DNA of 64,000 nt from CAKZNE01 sp963976435 (GTDB taxonomy: Bacteria; Bacteroidota; Bacteroidia; Flavobacteriales; Schleiferiaceae): assembly GCA_963976435.1 (NCBI GenBank), contig CAXBKQ010000005.1:1-64000 (forward strand), in the 5' to 3' direction. The translations under genes were made by a program, and so were the position numbers. Under the pieces are notes generated by a model that had not been told where the DNA came from, made no database searches, and saw only the letters and a program-made list of their open reading frames with translations. Within the stretch, counting starts at the first letter, position 1; every line of letters begins with the position of its first letter. Positions 36,041-45,942 of this stretch are shown here, in pieces.

Positions 36041-36668
36041 CTAATATCTTTAAAAGTCTTACTCTAATTTTTTCAGCCTCCAATGCAATAGACCCTGAAT
36101 TAAGTAATTCCATATTATCAATCCACAAAACCTTTTCTTGCAAGCCCGAAAAATGCTTGAGAATAATATCCTCAGATTCAATATTTCTAGTTCCTGTAAA
36201 AATTAATGCCCCTATTTCTAGTCCTTGGGATTTGAGCATCTCCAAGCTTAAAAGGCTGTGATTTATACTGCCCAAATAGGCCTGGGAAACAAGAACAATA
36301 GGAACATTAAGATGTTTTATCAAATCCAAAATACATTCGCGATCATTTAAAGGAACCATTAATCCTCCAGCCCCTTCAATTATTAGATGATTCTCAGTTT
36401 CTGGAATATGGAATTTTTTCAATTCAATTTCCACAGCCTCCTCCTTAGCCGAATAATGAGGAGAAGCAGGGATTTTAAAAGCGTAGGTTTCAGGGTGAAT
36501 CTTCCCAACATTTTTAGACCACTCTTGGATTTTATGGGAGTCGCTATAATTTAAATCACCACTTTGAATGGGTTTCCAATAATCAGCCTTTAAAGCCTCT
36601 ACCAGCACAGCACTGGTTACTGTTTTCCCTACCTCGGTTCCTATTCCTGTTACAAAAATCCTTTTCAT
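36027..36668 (-). CDS. bioD: Dethiobiotin synthetase
   Basis: The 213-residue ATPase has P-loop TGIGTEVGKTVTSA near residue 6, KPIQSGD near 32 and EGAGGLMVPL near 103. It closes the ureido ring of dethiobiotin. It overlaps bioF by 4 bases and bioA by 14 bases. Confidence 0.95.
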   Translation of the reverse strand: MKRIFVTGIGTEVGKTVTSAVLVEALKADYWKPIQSGDLNYSDSHKIQEWSKNVGKIHPETYAFKIPASPHYSAKEEAVEIELKKFHIPETENHLIIEGAGGLMVPLNDRECILDLIKHLNVPIVLVSQAYLGSINHSLLSLEMLKSQGLEIGALIFTGTRNIESEDIILKHFSGLQEKVLWIDNMELLNSGSIALEAEKIRVRLLKILDGLD

Positions 36669-37750
36669 AGTAAATCCAGCAATAAATCTATTTCCTTTTT
36701 AGAATTAAAGGAGTGCAAACATAAACGTAATCCTTCAAAGCCTTTTGCTACGGTGGGCTGTAATACCGGAGCTATATTGATTTTATGTTGAAACATTTTC
36801 TGAGAAAGGTCTTTTGCTTTTTGATTCCCAGAAACTTGAATGAATTGGATAGGCGATTTATTTGTTAATATGTTTTGCTTGATTTTTAATTGAGAACGAT
36901 AATAATTTACGTTTTCCCATAATTTTTCTCTCTCTTCATTCGCTCCTTTAACCTGGCTAAGGCCAGTTTGAAGTGAACGAACTTGATGCGGTGGCAAGGA
37001 GGTAGAATAAATCAAACTATTAGCGAAGTTAAGGAGGTATTCTTTTAATAATTGAGAACCCAGCACTGCTGCTCCATGTTGGCCAAAGGCCTTACCAAAG
37101 CCAAGCATCCTCGCAAAAATCTTGGATTCCAATTTCAATTCAGAGGCCAATCCTTGACCTTGTATAGCAAAAATTCCATTGCTATGGGCCTCATCCAAAA
37201 GTATTGCTGCATCATACTTTGTGGCTATTCCAATCAATTTCTTCAATTCTAAAATACTTCCATCCATAGAATAAAGGCTTTCTACTGCTATAAAAATATT
37301 TTTTTCCTCAGCAGCCTCAAGCTTGGATTCTAAATCCCTGAAATCATTATGTTTAAATTTTAGGGCTCGCGCCTGGGAAAGTACTATTCCTTGACGGATT
37401 GAATTATGAATTTGGGCATCAAATAAAATAAGGTCGCCCTTTCTTGGAACAGAAGCGAAAAGCGCCAAGTTTGCATCAAAACCCGAATTAAATAATAGTG
37501 CTTCTGCATTATAAAATTCAGATAGCTCTTTTTCAAAAGCATGGTGAATATGGTGATTACCCGCTAAAAGGCGAGATCCACCAGATCCTGAAGCTTCTAA
37601 ATTTTGGGATTCAAATTTCTTAGAAAGGCCTAGATAATCATTGCTAAAAAAATCAATATGGTCGCTTGGCCAAATTTTGAGTTTCCTCAATAAATGATCT
37701 TTTTCCCTTTTCTCAAGTCTAGTTTTTAAATTTTCTTGATACTTGTCCAC
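36665..37750 (-). CDS. bioF: 8-amino-7-oxononanoate synthase
   Basis: The 361-residue alpha-oxoamine synthase shows FFSNDYLGLS, SGGSRLLAGNHHIH, ESLYSMDG, LDEAHSNGI and the PLP lysine in GFGKAFGQHG. It condenses pimeloyl-ACP or -CoA with alanine. It is the first gene of the minus-strand operon bioF-bioD-bioA-KAS-bioB. Its length is slightly short of E. coli BioF but all motifs are present. Confidence 0.94.
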   Translation of the reverse strand: MDKYQENLKTRLEKREKDHLLRKLKIWPSDHIDFFSNDYLGLSKKFESQNLEASGSGGSRLLAGNHHIHHAFEKELSEFYNAEALLFNSGFDANLALFASVPRKGDLILFDAQIHNSIRQGIVLSQARALKFKHNDFRDLESKLEAAEEKNIFIAVESLYSMDGSILELKKLIGIATKYDAAILLDEAHSNGIFAIQGQGLASELKLESKIFARMLGFGKAFGQHGAAVLGSQLLKEYLLNFANSLIYSTSLPPHQVRSLQTGLSQVKGANEEREKLWENVNYYRSQLKIKQNILTNKSPIQFIQVSGNQKAKDLSQKMFQHKINIAPVLQPTVAKGFEGLRLCLHSFNSKKEIDLLLDLL

Positions 37751-37855
37751 CCTGCAAAAATGCAGATAATATGCTCATGATACTGCTTTTGGACCATGTG
37801 AAATATCAACAGCCAAAATCCATTCATCCCCTATTTATCCTTAAGAAGAATATTA

Positions 37856-39166
37856 TTAATCAAAAATCAAATTCACCAATGACCTGGTCCTAACCTTAGA
37901 GCCTAACTTATGGAGTAATGAATACAAACCAAAATAGGTTCTTGTAAGGTATAGACTATCTTTTGGACCTCTTGCTGCTTTGGCCTTCCTCAGCATTTTA
38001 TCCTTAGAAAATCTATCACTCATGCTATAAATTTCCTGGAAATAGTTTCCATCAGCAAAATCAAATTCATCAGCAAAAAATGGAGTACATAATAGATTGT
38101 GCATTTCCTGATACATTTTAGAAAAATGTCTTACTTCCTCCTGGGAATCATCTTCCAAAAGAAATTTAAGGTCGAACAAAAGTTTTGTGAATTTTTCATC
38201 GTTTTGAGAGATTCCAGGTTCCATCAGGCGGAAATAATTCATATAAAAATCTTCGGGAAATTCCTTTATACAACCAAAATCAATTACACCAAGACTAGCA
38301 TCTTCTCTCATTAAAAAATTTCCGGGATGAGGATCAGCATGAACCTTTCGTAAGGTGTGGATTTGGAAATCATAGAAATCCCATAAAATTTGCCCTATTC
38401 TATCCCTAACATCCTGACTGGGATTTAAAGCTAAAAATTCATTTAGATGTCTTCCCGAAAGCCAATCCATGGTTAATATCCTTTCCGAGCTATATTCGGC
38501 ATAATACTTAGGAAATTCTAATCCTTCAATATGTTTACAAGACAATGCAATTTCCTTTGATCGCTTTAATTCCAGTTTATAATCTGTTTCCTCAATAAGC
38601 CTAGCTCCTATTTCCTCTAGGTAATAATCTAACTCTGAGGAGCTAATTTTAAACATAGAACTCACAATAGGTTTAATAATTCTAAGGTCAGAATGGATGC
38701 TATCTGCCACCCCAGGGTATTGAACTTTTACTGCCATGGATTTACCCTCTACTTCAGCCTTGTGAACCTGGCCGATTGAGGCGGCGGCAAAAGCATTTTT
38801 AGAAAAACTAGAAAATATTTCTGAAGGGGATTTAGAAAGCTGGTCTCTAAAGGTCTTTACAACAAGAGGATATGAAAGCGGAGGGGCAGAATATTGAGCT
38901 TGACTAAATTTTTGAGAAAAAGCACCTGGTAATATCCCTTCATCCATGCTCATCATTTGAGCCACTTTTAAGGCACTACCTTTTAGTTTGCTAAGAGAAT
39001 CATAAATATCACTTGCATTATCTTTATGCAGTTCTTCTTCATTTCCTTCTCCAATTATTCTTTTGCCGTAATATTTTAGGTAATTTCCACCAACCTTTGC
39101 TCCAGTTTTTAGGAAACTTCCTGTCCTTGAAAACTTACTTGTAGGTATTTTGTCCTGTTCTTTCAT
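37856..39166 (-). CDS. ABC1/AarF (UbiB)-family atypical kinase
   Basis: The 436-residue protein has the family KxGQ-like segment LKGSALKVAQMMS, the ATP-site Ala/Lys in AVKVQYPGV, HADPHPGNFLM (catalytic loop) and IDFGCIKEF (metal-binding Asp). Members support lipid or quinone metabolism with ATPase activity. It overlaps the TetR-like gene by 4 bases, a pairing frequent in Bacteroidota. Confidence 0.9.
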   Translation of the reverse strand: MKEQDKIPTSKFSRTGSFLKTGAKVGGNYLKYYGKRIIGEGNEEELHKDNASDIYDSLSKLKGSALKVAQMMSMDEGILPGAFSQKFSQAQYSAPPLSYPLVVKTFRDQLSKSPSEIFSSFSKNAFAAASIGQVHKAEVEGKSMAVKVQYPGVADSIHSDLRIIKPIVSSMFKISSSELDYYLEEIGARLIEETDYKLELKRSKEIALSCKHIEGLEFPKYYAEYSSERILTMDWLSGRHLNEFLALNPSQDVRDRIGQILWDFYDFQIHTLRKVHADPHPGNFLMREDASLGVIDFGCIKEFPEDFYMNYFRLMEPGISQNDEKFTKLLFDLKFLLEDDSQEEVRHFSKMYQEMHNLLCTPFFADEFDFADGNYFQEIYSMSDRFSKDKMLRKAKAARGPKDSLYLTRTYFGLYSLLHKLGSKVRTRSLVNLIFD

Positions 39167-39828
39167 CGGTTTTGAAAAAGGAATTTACCAAAGTCAATAG
39201 CGCTATCCAGGGCATTTTTCTCAATCAAATCAAAACTGAAATGAACTGATTTTTCAATAGCCACATCCGTCTTTTCGAAGCCTTTGCTGCGGTCATCAAT
39301 CCAAAAATTCAATAAGAACATGAATTGTAGCCACATCATATTATCATAGGTATCACTTAATTTTAACCGGCCTGCAATCTCTTCCTTGGCTATGCCCTCT
39401 TGCACCAATCCTTTTGCCCAATCCTTAAAGGCCTTTTTTAATGGTTTCAAATTTTTTGCTTCTCCTTTTAGTATGGATTTAGATTCTGGGTAGCTATTAA
39501 GGGCAAAACTTCTATCCTTTTTTAAAAGCTCAAAAAAGCCATAGTAAAAACTTAATAGTTTCTCGCGAACGCTAAAATTTGAAAACTCAGGATCGGCAGT
39601 CATTCTCTCCTTTACATTTTGAAATTTAGTAAGCCAAAAAAGCCCAGCGAGTTGATGAAAATCATTGAAAAACTCATAGAATTGAAACTCTTCTATACCT
39701 AATTCCTTGCAAAATGAATAAATACTTGGTGGCTCCTTCCCATGTTCCAAAATATATTCTTGATATTTCTGGATGATCATTTCTTCTGTGGCGATTTGCT
39801 CTTCATCACTTTTTATTTCTATTTCCAT
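39163..39828 (-). CDS. TetR-like transcriptional regulator paired with AarF
   Basis: The 221-residue protein is all-helical. Residues about 20-65 (IYSFCKELGIEEFQFYEFF) fit a TetR helix-turn-helix. The larger C-terminal part (DRSFALNSYPES, WLQFMFLLNFWIDDRSKGFEKTD) matches the TetR C-terminal domain found next to AarF genes in this phylum. It is first in the two-gene operon and may respond to a lipid-like ligand. Confidence 0.8.
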   Translation of the reverse strand: MEIEIKSDEEQIATEEMIIQKYQEYILEHGKEPPSIYSFCKELGIEEFQFYEFFNDFHQLAGLFWLTKFQNVKERMTADPEFSNFSVREKLLSFYYGFFELLKKDRSFALNSYPESKSILKGEAKNLKPLKKAFKDWAKGLVQEGIAKEEIAGRLKLSDTYDNMMWLQFMFLLNFWIDDRSKGFEKTDVAIEKSVHFSFDLIEKNALDSAIDFGKFLFQNR

Positions 39829-39985
39829 TTTCCTTTTTATTTTGATGTAAAGTTAACGCCGAAGCGCCTCAAACTGTTTCTTAATGGCCTGTTAAAATGA
39901 GGCTTAGAATTGGAAAAAGCCTTATTTAGAAATGTTCCAGATAATTATTGGTAAAATGGAAAACATCCTGAACTATTTTTGAGCT

Positions 39986-40561
39986 ATGGAAACAAGAACA
40001 ATGTTTATTAGCAAGATGCTTTCTAAGATAGAAGGCATAGAAAAAAGTATTGAGAAAAATTTTTACTATTTAGAAAGTGAAGACCTTAGATATAAACCCA
40101 ATGCCAAAAGCTGGGATATTATTGAGGTTTTCGAGCATTTGAACATTGTAAATGCTTATTATTTAAAAGTTCTTGGCAGAGGATGGGAAAAAGCACAGGA
40201 GGCAAAAAAGGATAGTTTTAAACTTAGCTGGATTGGAAAAAAGATGGTAAAATCTATGGAGCCAAAAAATGGCAAAAGACCATTTAAAATGAAAACCTTC
40301 AAAAAAACTGATCCCCTCAAATTACAAGAAGAAAGGGGAAGTAAATTAATTGACCAAATTGTTTTTCAAGATTTCATGGAACAATTAAAGCAGTTTAAAA
40401 TTTTGCTCCAAAAGCATGAATCTAAGGATCTTCAATCCATAAAGGTCAAAAGTCTTATTCCTATTATCGGTCTTAGAGGTGGTGATGCATTAGCCTTTAT
40501 TGTTGCTCATATGGAAAGACATCTATTACAAGCTGAAGACTTGCTCCACAAAAGAGTATAA
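39986..40561 (+). CDS. DinB-like four-helix protein
   Basis: The 191-residue protein has the DinB-superfamily metal-ligand pattern: EVFEHLNIVNAYYLK near the N-terminus and AHMERHLLQAEDLL at the end. Known relatives are thiol-dependent metalloenzymes, often bacillithiol S-transferases. This would fit bshA in the same window, but the substrate is unknown. A TATTTTTG element lies 4 bases before the ATG. A strong terminator follows. Confidence 0.85.
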   Translation: METRTMFISKMLSKIEGIEKSIEKNFYYLESEDLRYKPNAKSWDIIEVFEHLNIVNAYYLKVLGRGWEKAQEAKKDSFKLSWIGKKMVKSMEPKNGKRPFKMKTFKKTDPLKLQEERGSKLIDQIVFQDFMEQLKQFKILLQKHESKDLQSIKVKSLIPIIGLRGGDALAFIVAHMERHLLQAEDLLHKRV

Positions 40562-40586
40562 ATTTCCAAAAGAACATCAGGGCATT

Positions 40587-40619
40587 AAAAAAGCCGCTTC
40601 AAGTTTGAAGCGGCTTTTT
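40587..40619. terminator. Bidirectional rho-independent terminator
   Basis: AAGCCGCTTCAA/TTGAAGCGGCTT stem flanked by A and T runs, between the convergent DinB-like and PorP/SprF-like genes. Confidence 0.9.
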
Positions 40620-40639
40620 AAATATTTAGGAAGGATGTT

Positions 40640-42148
40640 TTACTCCACAATCTTTATCCAAAGATCGCCAGAGTAAGCCCCATTCATTTTACTGTTCTTA
40701 GCTCTTTCAGCTTCCTGGTAAGTATTAAACTTCAGCAAGTATACATAGTAGTAGAAGTTTCCTTTATCTTGGAAATATCTAGCACTCATACCTTGCCCAC
40801 CTAGTTTATTCACCAACTTCTGAGCATTTGCTTGGCTTCCAAATACACCAGCAACAACATAGTATCCGTTTGATCCAGGTTCAACATTTTGCGGTTGATT
40901 TCTTGGGCTATATGAATTGTCATTTTGATTAGGATCATAAGTCTGATTAGGATCTCTATTCTGATTGGGATCTACCCCTTGATTTGGATCTCCATTTTGA
41001 TTAGGATCTCTATTCGTACGTGGGTTTTGGGTTCTACCTTGGTTTGGATCTCCAGATTGATCTGGATTGGTTCCTGTAGGAATGTTCTTCAACTTTTCTT
41101 CAGCTTCATCAATTTTCTTCTGAAGTTCCTTTTCAAGATCTCCTAATTTCTCAGCCATCCTTTCATCCATTTCCTCCTCAATTTGATCTTTCAGCTTACG
41201 TTGATCCTTTTTCAATTTCTTCTGCTCTCTCTCCAGGCGATCCATCTTCTTATCGCTTCCGAAGCTATACCTCAACATAAACTCATGTGAAGTACCTAAA
41301 TTGGAGGCAAAGGTGTTGGTAGAAAAATCATAAGCATATCCCAATGTAAGAGCATCAGTAAGATTTAATCCCACATTAGCCGTTACTGCATAGTCTGATC
41401 TATACATTGCACCCAAATACCCATAATCTTTCAAATTAAATATGGCTCCAACATCAATTTGAACAGGTACATTCTGTGCAGCCTTAATCATCACCAAAGG
41501 TGTAAGAATATTCTCCTGACCTTTAAATCTGAAATCATAGCCGGCATTAATCACATAATGTCTGATCAATGAATAGTTAATGGGTTCAGTAGTATTTTGA
41601 GTATACTCTATAGAAGGATTCAAAATTTGGGGAATAGCTACTCCTAGACTAAAGTCGGCTAGTTTTAAGCTTACACCTGTATTTAAATCAAAGTTTCCAC
41701 GATTATCGGTGGTTACCGTAATAATAGACTCAATATCCTTGGAACGGATTGCGCTTTGATCAATAGCATTATTTAAATAACCTGCTCCTAATCCAAAGGA
41801 TAGAGTTGTGTTATCTGCTAACTTTAAATGGTAGGCATAGTTTCCGTAAATACCCATTCTACTTACAATATCCGTAACATCTCTGTAAGCATAAACACTC
41901 CATCCTACTTTTTCCTCATTCAGGGAACCGTTTATAGCTAAGGCCGAAGTTTCTGGTGACCCTTGAATATCGGTCCATTGTCTTCTGTGAAGGAATGTTA
42001 ATTCCGAAGAACCATCCGTTCCAGACTGTGAAGGATTATAAATAAATGGTGTGAAATAATAATTGCTGTAAAGCGGCAATTGTTGAGCAGAAATTTTTGA
42101 AAAACCTGCAAGCAGTAAAAGGGCGGTAATTATATATCTTTTTTTCAT
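40640..42148 (-). CDS. PorP/SprF-like T9SS membrane protein with coiled coil, DPNQ repeats and SPOR domain
   Basis: The 502-residue protein has a signal peptide (ends SAQ) and a PorP/SprF-type barrel region (about 20-300; LYSNYYFTPFIYNPSQSG, LTFLHRRQWTDIQGSP). A highly charged coiled coil (about 300-350) follows, then six DPNQ repeats (about 353-405) and a C-terminal SPOR-like domain (about 425-502; YYVVAGVFGSQANAQKLVNKL). PorP/SprF proteins act with T9SS and gliding machinery; SPOR domains bind denuded peptidoglycan. It follows the T9SS-substrate gene by 9 bases. Confidence 0.88.
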   Translation of the reverse strand: MKKRYIITALLLLAGFSKISAQQLPLYSNYYFTPFIYNPSQSGTDGSSELTFLHRRQWTDIQGSPETSALAINGSLNEEKVGWSVYAYRDVTDIVSRMGIYGNYAYHLKLADNTTLSFGLGAGYLNNAIDQSAIRSKDIESIITVTTDNRGNFDLNTGVSLKLADFSLGVAIPQILNPSIEYTQNTTEPINYSLIRHYVINAGYDFRFKGQENILTPLVMIKAAQNVPVQIDVGAIFNLKDYGYLGAMYRSDYAVTANVGLNLTDALTLGYAYDFSTNTFASNLGTSHEFMLRYSFGSDKKMDRLEREQKKLKKDQRKLKDQIEEEMDERMAEKLGDLEKELQKKIDEAEEKLKNIPTGTNPDQSGDPNQGRTQNPRTNRDPNQNGDPNQGVDPNQNRDPNQTYDPNQNDNSYSPRNQPQNVEPGSNGYYVVAGVFGSQANAQKLVNKLGGQGMSARYFQDKGNFYYYVYLLKFNTYQEAERAKNSKMNGAYSGDLWIKIVE

Positions 42149-42157
42149 GGCTGGTTT

Positions 42158-44908
42158 TTAGTCGTTTCTTAAAATTGTGATTGCACTTTTCAGTATCACT
42201 GTGCCATCACAGCTTAAAATATAATAATAGGTTCCATCTGGCAGGGGATTACCTCCTTCATCATTTCCATCCCAAATTCCTTGAAATTCCTTGTCATCAT
42301 ATACTGAGGATCCCCATCTGTTCATTATTAAAATTTCACAGGCCTTTCCATCTGTTATAGCCCTAATATCCCAAGTGTTATTGATATTATCAGCGGCACC
42401 AGGAGTAAAGAGATTGTAAACATTTTCCAGTTTAATTAATTCTGCACCTCTTGGATTATTAATAATAATGGTAAGGGAATCAATTCCAGAACATCCATTT
42501 ACACCTGTAGCTATCATATACACCGTGATGGTATCCGCTAAAATAGAATCAGGTAGAATTTTACTTACTTGAATTTTTCTGGATAGAAAGTCGTTATAGT
42601 CCATTGGTTTGTCGGAGAACCATCGGTAGGAATTACCTCCAGAACCTTCGAGTTCAATTGTTTCTCCTGAATTAGCCACCACATCTGGTCCGGCATTGGC
42701 CTGTGTTTGTTGAGAATAAATAATAACATCCTCCACTCTTTCACAACCATTTTCGCCCCTTCCAGTAACAGAGTATGTGCCCGCAGTAGATATCCACCTC
42801 GATGCTCCAGTTTCTCCATCATTCCAACTATAGGTAAATGAATTTCCCTGAGCCACCACTAAAACAGAATCATTTAAACATAAACCCAATGAATCTCCTG
42901 GGAAAAAAGTAACCACCGGAAGTTGATAAAATTGTACGGCTATACTATCACCTAAGTAACCGCAGGTGGTAATACCAAATTGGTTTCTATAGCTAGTGGA
43001 TAATCTAAAATAACTAGTATCGCCCATAGCATTTGCTGTATCAACCTGCAGGGATGGAAGCGTATCATTAAGCATATCTACCCAACCTGCTCCTGGTGAG
43101 AGTTGTTGCCATTGATAATTCCAAGGGTTAAAACCAAATACCGTATCGGCAGCGGCTAATAACACAGAATCATAAATACAAAGGTTTAAGGAAGTTCCAG
43201 CTCCAGGATTTGTTGGGAAAGGAACATTGCTAATGGTTGTATTGGCTATGGTATCTACAAATAATGTAAAATGACTATATCTGTCTGTACAAATACCATC
43301 ATCAATATCTAAATAATACCTACCCGCCGTTTTTAGTTTTATGGATTGGTTTTTTGATCCTACTAAAGGGTAAACTACGATACTACCACCATCCATGGAA
43401 TCTGTTAACCATTGATAGGTGTATGGAAGTTGGAATGAATCCGGACTAGTAGGTCCCATTACAATAACAGAATCTGTTTCGCATATTACTACAGAATCTT
43501 TTCCTACAATATTAACTCCTGATTGTCCGGCAGGAATTGTTAAATCATATTCTGGGAACCATCTCACTCTAATTTCGGGAGTGAAGACCTCACATAAATC
43601 TTGGTCTAAATGCGTCCTAGTTGTAATTTTCAATCGGTAGTAGCTCAAAATTTGTACGGGCTGCAAACTAGTGTCCACCTTCATGGTAGAGGAAATACTG
43701 TCTGTTACATTCACCCATGAAATTGGATTTGTTGCGGTATTGGCTCTTTGCCATTGATATACCCAGTTCGGTTCTTGTGCTCCAACTATTCCTAGGGTGA
43801 TGGAATCCTTCATACAAACATCCCCAGGAACGGGAATTGGAAAAGCTGGTGGCCAGGGAATAGACCCTAATTCCACATCTGGATTTTCATCCCAGAAAAC
43901 ATAAATTGGGGCATCTGAGGTATCCACACAAAATCCGTCTTCTGTTCTAATATAGATCCTAGCTGGATTGGTAAATATTTTGGAGGTATCAATAGTTGCT
44001 TGAATAAAAGTATCTCCAGGAGAGATTCGGTAAAAATGCTGTACTCCAAAAGCATCAATTGTATCCGCTAACCACTCGTATTTATAGGTTAGCCCGGCTA
44101 CAGCCGTTGGCCCTGTGAGTGTAACAAAGTCGCTGGCACAAATTTCAATTGAATCCAAAGGTGTCATATTACCAGGCACATCAATTTGATAGGCTTGGGG
44201 TGCAGGGGTTACCTTGGAAATATTGGTTCTAGGTTTAAAATGGTTGATTAAAGTATCCTCAGATGTGGTTTTACATTGGGCACTAACCCATGTATCCACA
44301 CTGTAGGTTCCAGAATTAAATACTATAAGTGTATCATCCGTTTCTCCAGGGATATCAACGTTATTGAGTTTCCATTGGAAAAATGTAGCAAATGGTTTAG
44401 CAACAAGGATAACAGAATCTCCTTCACAAAATCCCCAATCTGCAGCTCCAGTATAAGGATTTTCAAAACCTCCTATAATGGTATCAATTTCGGAAAGGGT
44501 TTTATTAAGGATATTATAAATATTGGTATCACTGACTTCACCGTTGTCGGCAACAATCCTAATATAATTGGCCAAAGATGGACGATTACAAGGTATGATA
44601 ACAGTTGCCGTTTTTATCCCAGTTGAAATTGTATCTACTCCAGGATTTCCTGTTGGCCTAAACTTTACTATAGGCAGGGTATCGGCATTTGCAAAACTCT
44701 GCAAAGGATCATTTGTGATCTCAATATAGAATCTTGTCCCGAAAGGAAAATTGGCATTTGAAATTTGATAAACGATATCTAAGCTATCGCATTGGCAAGC
44801 AGGAAACGGCGCTGGCACCGGTTGATTAAGATTCAAGGATTGGGCTCTTAATTGTGTAGAGCACAAAACCGATCCTAAAACAAAAATGAACACTAATAAT
44901 TTCTTCAT
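42158..44908 (-). CDS. Large T9SS-secreted adhesin-like protein with type B C-terminal sorting domain
   Basis: About 916 residues from the ATG at 44908, which gives a normal signal peptide (KKLLVFIFVLGSVLCSTQLRAQ region). The frame extends upstream to 44959 with an unlikely start. Repeated Ig-like modules (pattern C..D.V.L...G...YQW, seen about five times) fill the middle. The last 85 residues form a gliding-motility-type C-terminal domain (NVYNLFTPGAADNINNTW, ILIMNRWGSSVYD, LPDGTYYYIL). It is exported by T9SS, then displayed or released. It pairs with the downstream PorP/SprF-like gene. Confidence 0.88.
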   Translation of the reverse strand: MKKLLVFIFVLGSVLCSTQLRAQSLNLNQPVPAPFPACQCDSLDIVYQISNANFPFGTRFYIEITNDPLQSFANADTLPIVKFRPTGNPGVDTISTGIKTATVIIPCNRPSLANYIRIVADNGEVSDTNIYNILNKTLSEIDTIIGGFENPYTGAADWGFCEGDSVILVAKPFATFFQWKLNNVDIPGETDDTLIVFNSGTYSVDTWVSAQCKTTSEDTLINHFKPRTNISKVTPAPQAYQIDVPGNMTPLDSIEICASDFVTLTGPTAVAGLTYKYEWLADTIDAFGVQHFYRISPGDTFIQATIDTSKIFTNPARIYIRTEDGFCVDTSDAPIYVFWDENPDVELGSIPWPPAFPIPVPGDVCMKDSITLGIVGAQEPNWVYQWQRANTATNPISWVNVTDSISSTMKVDTSLQPVQILSYYRLKITTRTHLDQDLCEVFTPEIRVRWFPEYDLTIPAGQSGVNIVGKDSVVICETDSVIVMGPTSPDSFQLPYTYQWLTDSMDGGSIVVYPLVGSKNQSIKLKTAGRYYLDIDDGICTDRYSHFTLFVDTIANTTISNVPFPTNPGAGTSLNLCIYDSVLLAAADTVFGFNPWNYQWQQLSPGAGWVDMLNDTLPSLQVDTANAMGDTSYFRLSTSYRNQFGITTCGYLGDSIAVQFYQLPVVTFFPGDSLGLCLNDSVLVVAQGNSFTYSWNDGETGASRWISTAGTYSVTGRGENGCERVEDVIIYSQQTQANAGPDVVANSGETIELEGSGGNSYRWFSDKPMDYNDFLSRKIQVSKILPDSILADTITVYMIATGVNGCSGIDSLTIIINNPRGAELIKLENVYNLFTPGAADNINNTWDIRAITDGKACEILIMNRWGSSVYDDKEFQGIWDGNDEGGNPLPDGTYYYILSCDGTVILKSAITILRND

Positions 44909-45079
44909 TAGATAGTCTGGTTTTGAAAGAGAACTCTTTGTTGGTCGCAATATAAACATTAATAAATTCGTGTTTCTTACTAAATTAACTACTTATTAAC
45001 TCCAATTAGTTAATGAGGATGATGTAAAAAATCCATTAATTTGAATTCTTGAAAAACTAAATAAAATTCCCATGGAATT

Positions 45080-45454
45080 ATGAAGTCCTACCTTAAAATA
45101 CGTACAAAGGCATTCTCATACGCCATCAAAGGTTTGTCTCATTTTATTAAGGAGCCCCATGCCCGCATTCACATTGGCTTTTTGATACTGGTGAATATAA
45201 TGGCCTATTACCTTTCCATATCTAAAATGGAATGGTTGGCCATTCTGCTTTGCTGTGCTCTGGTGCTTTCTTTAGAGGCTATAAACTCCGCTATTGAACA
45301 TTTAACAGATATTATTTCACCAAATTTCAATGTTCAAGCTGGATTAGTTAAAGATATTGCAGCGGCAGCCGTTCTTTTGGCCAGTATTTTTTCGGCCATA
45401 ATCGGACTCATAATTTTTGCTCCTAAAATGATGGACTTATTTAATTTTCAATGA
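45080..45454 (+). CDS. dgkA: Diacylglycerol/undecaprenol kinase (DgkA family)
   Basis: The 124-residue inner-membrane protein has three membrane helices and the conserved AFSYAIKGL, EPHARIHIG, LEAINSAIEHLTD (Glu-rich catalytic helix) and VKDIAAAAVLL. Flavobacterial members probably phosphorylate undecaprenol for cell-wall recycling. It overlaps the GAF gene by 4 bases. Confidence 0.94.
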   Translation: MKSYLKIRTKAFSYAIKGLSHFIKEPHARIHIGFLILVNIMAYYLSISKMEWLAILLCCALVLSLEAINSAIEHLTDIISPNFNVQAGLVKDIAAAAVLLASIFSAIIGLIIFAPKMMDLFNFQ

Positions 45455-45942
45455 ACTATTCTAAACTTCTAGACTCCATTTTAAATGAAATGGATGCTTT
45501 TAATCCTCCAAAATCCTTGCTTCAGATTTGTGAATCACTTAGTCAAAACGCTAATTCCTTTGATTGGGTTGGGTTTTACTTTATGAACTCTGAGAAAAAC
45601 ACCCTACACCTAGGACCCTATATTGGTGAAAAAACGGATCATGTGGAAATTCCTTATGGTAGAGGTATTTGTGGCCAAGTTGCTAATTCTGGGAATACCT
45701 ATATAGCCGAAGATATTAACAGTGAAAGCAATTATATCGCTTGCAGCATCCATGTGAAATCGGAAATCGTAGTACCGATTTACCACGGAGAAAAACTTGT
45801 TGCCCAACTAGACATCGATAGCCATAAGAGCAATGCATTTGGAGTTGAAGAAAAGGATTTTGTAGAAAATCTATGCTCTGAAATCGGGAGAATTTTTGGC
45901 GAAAGTTTAGAATATAAAAACTTCAAATACCACTTCGAATAG
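45451..45942 (+). CDS. GAF-domain protein resembling free Met-(R)-sulfoxide reductase
   Basis: The 163-residue GAF protein aligns with fRMsr/MsrC-type enzymes: FDWVGFYF, LHLGPYIGE, EIPYGRGICGQVA (C74), YIACSI (C98) and LVAQLDIDSH. C98 corresponds to the catalytic Cys of E. coli fRMsr and C74 to the middle one. The resolving Cys expected before EIP is replaced (TDHVEIP), so activity is uncertain. It is coupled to dgkA and convergent with the ABC permease, overlapping it by 20 bases. Confidence 0.85.
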   Translation: MNYSKLLDSILNEMDAFNPPKSLLQICESLSQNANSFDWVGFYFMNSEKNTLHLGPYIGEKTDHVEIPYGRGICGQVANSGNTYIAEDINSESNYIACSIHVKSEIVVPIYHGEKLVAQLDIDSHKSNAFGVEEKDFVENLCSEIGRIFGESLEYKNFKYHFE

